NCBI GenBank assembly: GCA_947039985.1
Contig: CAMRAP010000026.1
Coordinates: 1-12,234 of the forward strand
From: an uncultured Odoribacter sp.
GTDB taxonomy: Bacteria > Bacteroidota > Bacteroidia > Bacteroidales > Marinifilaceae
Length of the DNA stretch: 12,234 nt
Reading direction: 5' to 3'
In this document: positions 6,013 through 12,234 of the stretch, in pieces
Numbering within the stretch: position 1 is the first letter of the stretch
Layout: each line of letters begins with the position of its first letter
The notes under the pieces: model-generated
Told to the model about the DNA's origin: nothing
What the model saw: the letters and a program-made list of their open reading frames with translations, nothing else
The model's database searches: none
Position numbers and translations under genes: made by a program

Positions 6013-8979
6013 ATGCCATATAGATATTTACGAACGCTTATAGTATTCATTTCTTTGCTTTTAACACTCAGTGCTAACGGACAATTTGTCAATTTTGGAC
6101 AATCTCGTGCATCCATTCAGTGGAAGCAAATAAAAACAGCTGATTTCCAACTAATCTATCCTGATTTCTTTGAAAAAAATGCTCAGAAAATGGCTAATAT
6201 CTGTACTCAGCTTTATCAACATACAAATACCCTCCAACAAAAACCGAAACGCATGTCAATTATTATACATGCAGATGGAGGTATTTCAAATGGGAATGTT
6301 GCTCTAGCCCCACGTAAAACCGAACTATATACAATGCCTTCACAAGAAGCAACAGATAGTTATTTGGAGCATTTATGTGTGCACGAATTCCGACATATTG
6401 TACAGTTTGATAAAGTAAAACAAGGCACAACAAAAGGGCTGTCTTATCTTCTGGGAGATATCTTTCCAATCGCTGTTGTGGGTCTTTATCTTCCCATGTG
6501 GTTTATGGAGGGAGATGCTGTTGCCTTTGAAACGTCTATTGAAAATCTTGGACGAGGACGTTCGCCGGAGTTTCTCAACGAAATGAAAGCACAAGTGATT
6601 GAAAAGGGAATATACCACTACTCTAAAGCGGTCTTAGGTTCCGAAAAAGATTTTGTGCCAAACCGTTATACGATGGGTTATTTTATGACTGCCAATGCAC
6701 GCATCAATTATGGAGCTGATATTTGGAGTAAGGCACTGACACGTACGGGTCTCCGACCTTTTGGTATCACCCCATTTGCTAAGAGTCTATCGTTAAGTAT
6801 GAAGGAAAAACGGGATGCTTTGTGGCAAGACTCCACTTTTCAATCCCTATTTATAAATGCGGATAGTGTCAAGGAAGCCCATACTTTTACAGATGCTAAA
6901 CGTACTTTATACAGAGATAATTTTGCAGAGTTACAGCAAATTTGGAAACGAGAGACAGAGAAAATCAAACACAACTTTGATACCATTCAAACAGATAATA
7001 AACAGTATACCAATTACTACTATCCCACAACTTTAGCGAATGGAGATGTTATTAGCTACAAAAAAGGATTGCAACAAACAGGAGCTTTTGTATTACACAA
7101 TCAACAGACAGAAAAACGGCTGACTCGAACAGGAATAGTCTATGATTATAAATTTGCTAGTAATAATCATAAAATCGTTTGGAGTGAATACGATCCACAT
7201 ATTCGTTGGCAGCAAGGTGGACGTATGCGATTGAGTAGTTACGACCTGAATACGAAGAAATATAAACACTATCGAAATGAAAACAACTGTTTTTCACCCT
7301 TCAAAATTGGAAACAAATGGGGATTTATAGAAGTCAATAATCGCAATCAAGCCTTTATTATCATAACAGACTCAACACTACAAAAGGAGGAATGGCGACT
7401 AGCAGGAGAATTTGATGAACTCTTTATTCACCCTTCCTATGCGGATGGTAAAATTATTACTGTGGTACAAACTTCACAAGGACTACATTTGGAGCGTATA
7501 GATGTAAGGAGTCGCCAGCGTCAGAAAATAACAGAAGCCGTCGCCTATGAAATAGATAGTCCCGTTGCCTTAGATAGCACTATTATATATCGAGCTTCAT
7601 ACAATGGAAACAATGCTTTGTATCAATTGAACAATGGGGAAAAATCTCAGATTTTAAGCGGACGCTATGGGGTGCGTTTTCCACATCTAAGCCAGGACAA
7701 GAAGCAATTGATTTTCTCCTTTTACACATCTGATGGGTATAAACCAGGGCAAATAGACTTTTCTAAAATAAAAACAAATCCAGTAGAATACAAAACCTAC
7801 CGCTTAGCTGATAGTATGAAACAACAAGAAAATTTGCAGTTGTCACTCACTAACGACTCTATATTTTCCACCCGTAAATACAATAAATTCAGCCACTTAT
7901 TCAATATACACAGTTGGGCTCCCGTAGCTGTTGATTTGAATAATATGGATTTTGAGTTGGGTGCTGTTGTATATTCCCAAAACAAATTGAGTACCTTGTC
8001 ATTCACTGCTGGATATGCGCTAAAATCAGGCTATGAGCACGGACGCTGGATATTAAATGCAACCTATAGCGGATGGTGGCCAAACATCAGTATCAACTTA
8101 GAAAGTGGTAAAGATAATTATGAAAGTAGTGGTTCAATCACCAATTTACAAACCGATTCGATAGACGATCTCTATTTATATAATAAAGCTCAACGATCTG
8201 AAGCAGACCTGATTGTACAACTCCCATTTAATCTCTCATCCAAACAATACAATCGCTATTTTCGTCCCTATTTTCGCTATACCATCGAAGGACTCCACAA
8301 CATAAATATAGACCGTGCATACACCTATCATTCAACGGATAGTACGGCGTGGATTCAGGCAGCAGATCAACGAAATTATAATATCGATTTATCAGCTAGA
8401 TATTATCAATTAATGGAGTACGGCATTCGGTATAATAATCAAACACGTATGACTAGTCAGGAAATTAATCCTCGTTGGGGACAGTCTCTAGCTAGTGGAT
8501 ATACCCATTCTCTTAACAAGGGTTTAAAATTGGGGAGTCAATGGTGGGTAGATGGTCAACTCTACTTTCCAGGTATTTTAACCAATCATTCCCTAAGTAT
8601 TTATGGGGGATTCCAGCAAATGTCTGATCAAACACGTAGTTTTGGCAATAAAATACTATATCCCCGTGGAATCAGTTTGTACGGTTATGAAATAGCTAGT
8701 TTGCGTTCCTCATACGAGCTTCCACTTCTATTTCCAGATCAACAATTAGGCTCCCTACTCTATTTTAAAAAAATAGCGGGAGCATTATTTTATGATTTGG
8801 GTAGCAGTCGCTCTATATTTAAAACGCATCACTATTCATCATACGGAGTAGAGTTAACAACCGACTCACATTTCTTTCAACTGACCTATCCCATTCACAT
8901 GGGAGTCCGTTCGGGATATGAAACCCAAACCAAAAAAATGTTTGTAGACCTCATCTTTTCCGTAGGAATTAGTATATAA
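6013..8979 (+). CDS. Envelope protein: zinc-peptidase-like domain, beta-propeller-like middle, outer-membrane barrel-like end
   Basis: The role is not known. Residues 1-23 are a signal peptide (hydrophobic IVFISLLLTL, cleavage near ANG/Q). Residues 24 to about 270 look like a gluzincin of the peptidase-MA type. His124-Glu125-Phe126-Arg127-His128 gives the HExxH zinc and catalytic motif, and WFMEGDAVAFE (163-173) supplies Glu166 as likely third ligand. Residues about 335-590 are a series of short strands with alternating hydrophobics and Asp/Asn/Gly turns, like TolB/WD40-type propeller blades. Residues about 633-988 have long amphipathic strands rich in Tyr, Trp and Ser, plus GGF, RGISLYGYE and FYDLGSS turns, as in BamA/Omp85-like barrels. 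The last residues (VGISI) lack the usual terminal aromatic. I infer an outer-membrane protein with a periplasmic or surface peptidase module. The domain limits are approximate, and the propeller and barrel calls rest on sequence character only. Confidence 0.75.
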   Translation: MPYRYLRTLIVFISLLLTLSANGQFVNFGQSRASIQWKQIKTADFQLIYPDFFEKNAQKMANICTQLYQHTNTLQQKPKRMSIIIHADGGISNGNVALAPRKTELYTMPSQEATDSYLEHLCVHEFRHIVQFDKVKQGTTKGLSYLLGDIFPIAVVGLYLPMWFMEGDAVAFETSIENLGRGRSPEFLNEMKAQVIEKGIYHYSKAVLGSEKDFVPNRYTMGYFMTANARINYGADIWSKALTRTGLRPFGITPFAKSLSLSMKEKRDALWQDSTFQSLFINADSVKEAHTFTDAKRTLYRDNFAELQQIWKRETEKIKHNFDTIQTDNKQYTNYYYPTTLANGDVISYKKGLQQTGAFVLHNQQTEKRLTRTGIVYDYKFASNNHKIVWSEYDPHIRWQQGGRMRLSSYDLNTKKYKHYRNENNCFSPFKIGNKWGFIEVNNRNQAFIIITDSTLQKEEWRLAGEFDELFIHPSYADGKIITVVQTSQGLHLERIDVRSRQRQKITEAVAYEIDSPVALDSTIIYRASYNGNNALYQLNNGEKSQILSGRYGVRFPHLSQDKKQLIFSFYTSDGYKPGQIDFSKIKTNPVEYKTYRLADSMKQQENLQLSLTNDSIFSTRKYNKFSHLFNIHSWAPVAVDLNNMDFELGAVVYSQNKLSTLSFTAGYALKSGYEHGRWILNATYSGWWPNISINLESGKDNYESSGSITNLQTDSIDDLYLYNKAQRSEADLIVQLPFNLSSKQYNRYFRPYFRYTIEGLHNINIDRAYTYHSTDSTAWIQAADQRNYNIDLSARYYQLMEYGIRYNNQTRMTSQEINPRWGQSLASGYTHSLNKGLKLGSQWWVDGQLYFPGILTNHSLSIYGGFQQMSDQTRSFGNKILYPRGISLYGYEIASLRSSYELPLLFPDQQLGSLLYFKKIAGALFYDLGSSRSIFKTHHYSSYGVELTTDSHFFQLTYPIHMGVRSGYETQTKKMFVDLIFSVGISI

Positions 8980-8995
8980 ATACCAATGAGCTATC

Positions 8996-9685
8996 TTAGA
9001 ATGTATCTATCTCTTGTTCAAAACTTAACTTGAGCTTTTCAAAACTATCTCCAAAATTATTCAAGTCAGAATCTCTAAGTGGATAGCTTTTTCCAGGTAA
9101 TATAGGAATGATCTTTATCCCCTCAAATTCCTTTACATCATACATTTTAAAGCATATATCGCGAAAAGGTTTAGCGTTGACAGGTTGATAAAAAGGACAC
9201 ATTGCACTTAACCCAACTCTACGAGCGTCTGCTCCCTTTAAAAACTCTGCTGTAAACTCACCACAGTCATAAAATCCAAACTTCTGCAAATAGTAGTTAC
9301 TTTGCAAACCCATTACAAAGACATACTTTATAGAGCTGTTCTTTTGCAATACACTTTTGATGTGATCTACTCCTTTTTTGGCTCCATCCTCAGGAATCAA
9401 CAAATGCTTTCCTCTTAAAGGACGTTCCAAAATATCGTTACACAGCAAAGTACCATACAGCTGTTCTGATTTACATTTTCCAGCAGTCATCTCCTTTAAG
9501 TAATCAAAAATAGCTTTTGCTTCACTCCATCTGCTCCTTTCTCCTAAATCATAAGGAGCGGGATTGAAATAGTAATCTAAAAACATCGCATATTTTATGA
9601 TCTCATCTTTCCATTGAAGAGTAGAATTTTCACCAATAAGCAAGACTTTGGGATCTAACATAGAAGGCCAATCTGAGGTTTTCAT
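8996..9685 (-). CDS. Unrecognised 229-residue cytoplasmic protein
   Basis: I do not recognise this family with confidence. There is no signal peptide, membrane segment or lipobox, so it should be cytoplasmic. Visible elements are a hydrophobic strand and Gly turn near the N-terminus (VLLIGENSTLQW, 14-25), an aromatic stretch (FLDYYFNPAPY, 35-45), a conserved-looking CNDILERPLRGKHLL (82-96), a second strand-Gly turn (YVFVMGLQS, 121-129) and a last strand with a loop (IIPILPGKSYPL, 192-203). It has six cysteines. The order of the VLLIG and VFVMG strands and the final loop faintly recalls the uracil-DNA glycosylase-like alpha/beta fold, but the motif after the first strand is GENST rather than GxDPG/GENPG, and the final loop has no His. 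That link is only a guess. The ATG at 9685 is supported by a -7 element just upstream. The gene ends 16 bp from the opposing barrel gene's stop. Confidence 0.8.
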   Translation of the reverse strand: MKTSDWPSMLDPKVLLIGENSTLQWKDEIIKYAMFLDYYFNPAPYDLGERSRWSEAKAIFDYLKEMTAGKCKSEQLYGTLLCNDILERPLRGKHLLIPEDGAKKGVDHIKSVLQKNSSIKYVFVMGLQSNYYLQKFGFYDCGEFTAEFLKGADARRVGLSAMCPFYQPVNAKPFRDICFKMYDVKEFEGIKIIPILPGKSYPLRDSDLNNFGDSFEKLKLSFEQEIDTF

Positions 9686-9709
9686 ATCTAAATAGTATTA
9701 AAATTTTAC

Positions 9710-9741
9710 CAAAGGTAGTACAATAAGTTGATTTAGCTAAA
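9710..9741 (-). promoter_or_regulatory. Promoter of the 229-residue gene
   Basis: On the minus strand, TACCTTTG (9717-9710) matches the Bacteroidota -7 consensus TAnnTTTG perfectly. The -33 position falls at 9741-9737, where the strand reads TTTAG, close to TTTG, with about 20 nt between. Transcription should start near 9705, giving a leader of about 20 nt before the ATG at 9685. The -33 box lies within a 12-bp palindrome, so repressor control of this promoter is plausible. Confidence 0.5.
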
Positions 9742-9761
9742 TTGATGCCTGATTAGCTAAT
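9731..9761. promoter_or_regulatory. Twin palindromes, possible operator pair
   Basis: ATTTAGCTAAAT (9731-9742) and ATTAGCTAAT (9752-9761) are both perfect palindromes sharing the core TTAGCTAA. Their centres are exactly 20 bp apart, about two helical turns, so they face the same side of the DNA. The first overlaps the predicted -33 box of the 229-residue gene. This is the usual geometry of a dimeric repressor binding cooperatively. The two cores could instead pair as an 8-bp hairpin with a 12-nt loop. No cognate regulator lies in the window. Confidence 0.4.
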
Positions 9762-9765
9762 AACA

Positions 9766-9819
9766 ATTATCGCATTTCGAATGAACAAGCAAACTGCTGT
9801 AAATTCAAAATGCGATAAT
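9766..9819 (-). terminator. Long stem-loop downstream of the GH20 gene, probable terminator
   Basis: Arms 9766-9782 and 9803-9819 form a 17-bp inverted repeat around a 20-nt loop. The single imperfect pair is C against A in plus-strand RNA but G against U in minus-strand RNA, so all 17 pairs form only in the minus-strand transcript. That matches GH20, whose stop is 47 nt upstream. The loop holds a second 4-bp hairpin (AGCA/TGCT). The sequence after the stem on that strand (TGTTATT) is only moderately U-rich and the stem is AT-rich, so it may instead act mainly as a 3'-end stabiliser. Confidence 0.5.
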
Positions 9820-9866
9820 ATATTTATGCTAAGCGTTTCTATTGATCGCTTAATGTAAACTCATCT

Positions 9867-12149
9867 TTAGTGAGACAATTGCGATGCATTCACTTTTGTG
9901 AATTTATCTGAAGATGGAGCTTTATAATGGAAGGTATTTGCACTCCAACAGTTTGGCCATCCACCATATACACTATTATTCATGACTAATTTAAATGGAT
10001 GTTTTCCTTTTGCTAAAGCTTTTGTTGATTTTGTTCGTAAATGACGCTTCGTTTTATTGTTGTTATCAATAACACGAACACCATCAATCCAAAGCTCTTC
10101 ATTATCGGATGCAATAGTATAAACACCGTCTTCAGATACTTCGAAATATCCTTCATACATCTCTACATGTGGTTTCTTGTAAGCAGTGTGGCTAAAAGAG
10201 TTGAAATATTCGACAACAATTGGATTTACAAAGTTTGCCTTCGCATATGCTTCAGCATTTAAAAAGTGACCGTCCAATTTACTCATCTTCACACCAGCTT
10301 TTGTTTCTCCTGTAAATGCAGCAGACAACTCCTCTTTCTTGACCGTTAAAGTACGCACTTTACTCATTTTTTCCGAAGGTAGTAATGTGGCAATCTTCAC
10401 CACTACATCAGCATCAAACGACAATGGATTTGCGTATTGAGGTGATTTTGCTGTTGGCTCACTACCATCTACAGTGTATACCATCGGATAGTTCCTAGTA
10501 TTCTTAAACTTAAGGATCGTTGAATCAATATAAGCTACATAATCAGAAAGTGGTCCTTCTGGTAGTGGAATATGATAATTGATATGGTGTCCATCTAAAC
10601 GTACCAATGCATTATTTATTCTACGTTCAAAATCCTTGTAATTCTTTGCATCAAGTGGTGACCAAGTTAATTCTGCCACTGCAATAACACGTGGAAATAT
10701 AAAATACTCTACCAAGTCTGATGTGTACATATATTCAGTCCATATATTACACTGAGCACCGATGACATGATGAACCTTGTCAGCAGCAATAGCTTTAGGA
10801 ATTGGATTATACTTGTAAGTCTCCTCTAAAGTTGTATACCCACCAATAGCAACAGGCTCAACCTCAGCAGCTCCTTGATAATGGTCAAGATACATCCAAT
10901 TGCCAGGAGTCATAATCACATCATGACCTGCATTGGCTGCCTCTATACCTCCTTTTTCTCCCTGCCAAGACATAATTGTTGCACTTGGAGCAATTCCACC
11001 TTCTAGGATTTCATCCCAGCCAATTAGTTTTTTACCTAAACTATTTACGTGTTTCTCGATACGTTGAACAAAATAGCTTTGTAGTTCATATTCTGTCTTT
11101 AAGCCCTCTTGGCGCATACGCTTTTGACACAATGGACATTTTTCCCACTCTGTTTTAGGAGACTCATCTCCACCGATATGGAAATATTCTGAAGGAAACA
11201 AAGGAGCAACCTCTGAAATAATATTTTCTAAAAATTCAAATGTCGACTCTTTACCTGCACAAAATACATCAGCCTCTACACCCCATACATTACGAATTTG
11301 AAAAGGACCACCTGTACAAGAGTATTCTGGATAGCCCGTCAAAGCTGCCAAAGCGTGTCCGGGTAGCTCAATTTCTGGAATAACATCAATAAAACGCTCA
11401 CTAGCATATTTCACCACCTCTTTCACTTGCTCCTGTGTATAGAAACCTTCGTGATAATGTCCTTCTCCTTCTAAACGCTTAGAACCAATAGCCGTTAATT
11501 TGGGATATTTCTTTATCTCTATTGTCCAAAGCTGATCTTCTGTTAGATGCCAATGGAAACGATTAATTTTAAACATCGCTAAAACATCGAGCTGTTTTTT
11601 AATGAACTCGATATCATTAAAGTGACGACACACATCTAAATGCATTCCACGATATTTAAATCTAGGCTCATCTTCAATCTTGACAACTGGTATTGTCCAT
11701 GCTACGTTTTCTATCACTACTGAACTTTCTATTTCAGCAGGCAAGAGTTGCATTACTGTTTGCATGGCATAAAAAACGCCCTGAGGTGTTTTTGCTTTAG
11801 CTACCACTTTATCAGCTGTAACATCCAAAGTATAAGCCTCTGCACCCAATTCTAGAGTTGAATCAACAAGAAGTTCTATTACATTTGATGAAGCCTGCCC
11901 TTTTGCCAATACAAAACCTGTAGATTGATTGATTTTAGCCATAAAATAATCTGCAATAATTGCAGCATCTCCAACAATATTCACTTGGGTAGATGCAGAG
12001 AGTTTAAACTTCCCCTCTCCTACTGTTAATACCTTTGGCGTTGGAATCACATTTATTCCTTGATTATAACTAGCAACTTGACACTCTGAACATGCCCCCA
12101 AAATAAATCCACTTAAGAGTAGACACCATAAGAATTTAAACTTTTCCAT
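9867..12149 (-). CDS. GH20 beta-N-acetylhexosaminidase lipoprotein with C-terminal PA14-like domain
   Basis: It removes terminal beta-linked GlcNAc or GalNAc from glycans or chitooligosaccharides by substrate-assisted catalysis. A type II signal peptide ends in the lipobox LGAC with lipidated Cys20. The residues after it (SECQ) do not match the acidic surface-export signals known in Bacteroidota, so periplasmic-side anchoring is more likely. Residues about 32-160 form the N-terminal GH20b-like domain. The TIM barrel spans about 165-515, with HWHLTEDQ (199-206), and HIGGDES carrying the catalytic Asp328-Glu329 pair. Residues about 540-625 (TVDGSEPT) resemble the chitobiase C-terminal Ig-like domain. 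Residues about 640-745 (YEGYFEV, SDNEELWIDG) resemble a PA14 carbohydrate-binding module. The 760-residue length fits multidomain Bacteroidota enzymes. It appears to be transcribed alone, with a -7 element upstream and a stem-loop downstream. Confidence 0.95.
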   Translation of the reverse strand: MEKFKFLWCLLLSGFILGACSECQVASYNQGINVIPTPKVLTVGEGKFKLSASTQVNIVGDAAIIADYFMAKINQSTGFVLAKGQASSNVIELLVDSTLELGAEAYTLDVTADKVVAKAKTPQGVFYAMQTVMQLLPAEIESSVVIENVAWTIPVVKIEDEPRFKYRGMHLDVCRHFNDIEFIKKQLDVLAMFKINRFHWHLTEDQLWTIEIKKYPKLTAIGSKRLEGEGHYHEGFYTQEQVKEVVKYASERFIDVIPEIELPGHALAALTGYPEYSCTGGPFQIRNVWGVEADVFCAGKESTFEFLENIISEVAPLFPSEYFHIGGDESPKTEWEKCPLCQKRMRQEGLKTEYELQSYFVQRIEKHVNSLGKKLIGWDEILEGGIAPSATIMSWQGEKGGIEAANAGHDVIMTPGNWMYLDHYQGAAEVEPVAIGGYTTLEETYKYNPIPKAIAADKVHHVIGAQCNIWTEYMYTSDLVEYFIFPRVIAVAELTWSPLDAKNYKDFERRINNALVRLDGHHINYHIPLPEGPLSDYVAYIDSTILKFKNTRNYPMVYTVDGSEPTAKSPQYANPLSFDADVVVKIATLLPSEKMSKVRTLTVKKEELSAAFTGETKAGVKMSKLDGHFLNAEAYAKANFVNPIVVEYFNSFSHTAYKKPHVEMYEGYFEVSEDGVYTIASDNEELWIDGVRVIDNNNKTKRHLRTKSTKALAKGKHPFKLVMNNSVYGGWPNCWSANTFHYKAPSSDKFTKVNASQLSH

Positions 12150-12170
12150 CTTTTATTATTATATATAAAA

Positions 12171-12178
12171 CAAAATTA
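12171..12178 (-). promoter_or_regulatory. -7 promoter element of the GH20 gene
   Basis: On the minus strand the sequence reads TAATTTTG, a perfect match to the Bacteroidota TAnnTTTG -7 box, 22 bp before the GH20 ATG at 12149. Transcription would begin near 12166-12164, giving a short AT-rich leader without a Shine-Dalgarno sequence. No TTTG or TTG is seen about 20 nt further upstream, so the -33 box is weak and an activator may be needed. Confidence 0.45.
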
Positions 12179-12234
12179 CAGTAACTATTCAGCCCCTCTT
12201 ACTTCCTATATATAGAACTCCCTCTCTACCCTTT

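Noticed and set aside
6373..6618. 81-codon minus-strand frame opposite the HExxH region
   Set aside because: It overlaps the most conserved part of a real gene. There is no promoter-like sequence or recognisable protein features.
9830..9852. Small hairpin TAAGCG/CGCTTA just after the GH20 stop
   Set aside because: It is a 6-bp stem with an 11-nt loop and no U-run. The 17-bp stem-loop beyond it is a much better terminator candidate.
10041..10262. 73-codon plus-strand frame opposite the GH20 PA14-like region
   Set aside because: It is a shadow of a well-supported coding region on the other strand, with composition typical of reverse-complement reading.
11109..11140. CPLC pair in GH20 as a possible metal-binding or redox site
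   Set aside because: A Cys-x2-Cys shortly after the catalytic Asp-Glu is, as I recall, common in GH20 enzymes of this type, so it is probably structural.
12206..12215. Palindrome CTATATATAG upstream of GH20
   Set aside because: It is a simple alternating AT stretch with no second copy or clear promoter relation.

Overview
The window looks like chromosome of a low-GC Bacteroidales (phylum Bacteroidota) bacterium. The signs are the acn-icd-citrate synthase gene order known from Bacteroides, AT-rich leaders without Shine-Dalgarno sequences, Bacteroidota-type -7 elements (TAnnTTTG) before the two minus-strand genes, and a set of envelope and carbohydrate-active proteins typical of the group. I cannot name the genus. 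There is no rRNA, tRNA, CRISPR array, insertion sequence or phage gene in the window.

Layout: positions 1-256 are a probable promoter region, perhaps with the first codons of a divergent gene at the left edge. Positions 257-5116 hold a tight plus-strand operon: aconitase, isocitrate dehydrogenase (starting inside the aconitase gene) and citrate synthase (11 nt later). Together they turn oxaloacetate and acetyl-CoA into 2-oxoglutarate, the oxidative half of the citrate cycle, which anaerobic Bacteroidales use to make glutamate precursors. The isocitrate dehydrogenase has the coenzyme-pocket residues of NAD+-dependent enzymes (Asp348, Ile349, Ala355), not those of the NADP+-dependent E. coli enzyme.

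A secreted family GH16 endo-glycanase (5151-5930) follows only 34 nt after citrate synthase with no visible terminator between them. Next is a 988-residue envelope protein (6013-8979) that appears to join a zinc-peptidase-like domain (HEFRH plus a downstream Glu), a beta-propeller-like middle and an outer-membrane beta-barrel-like end.

On the minus strand, meeting the previous gene tail to tail with 16 bp between stops, is an unrecognised 229-residue cytoplasmic protein (8996-9685). Upstream of it is a 760-residue GH20 beta-N-acetylhexosaminidase lipoprotein (9867-12149). The 181-bp gap between them holds a long inverted repeat that probably ends the GH20 transcript, two palindromes spaced exactly 20 bp centre to centre, and a good -7 element for the 229-residue gene. 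The most interesting items are the peptidase/propeller/barrel protein and the unrecognised gene with its operator-like control region.
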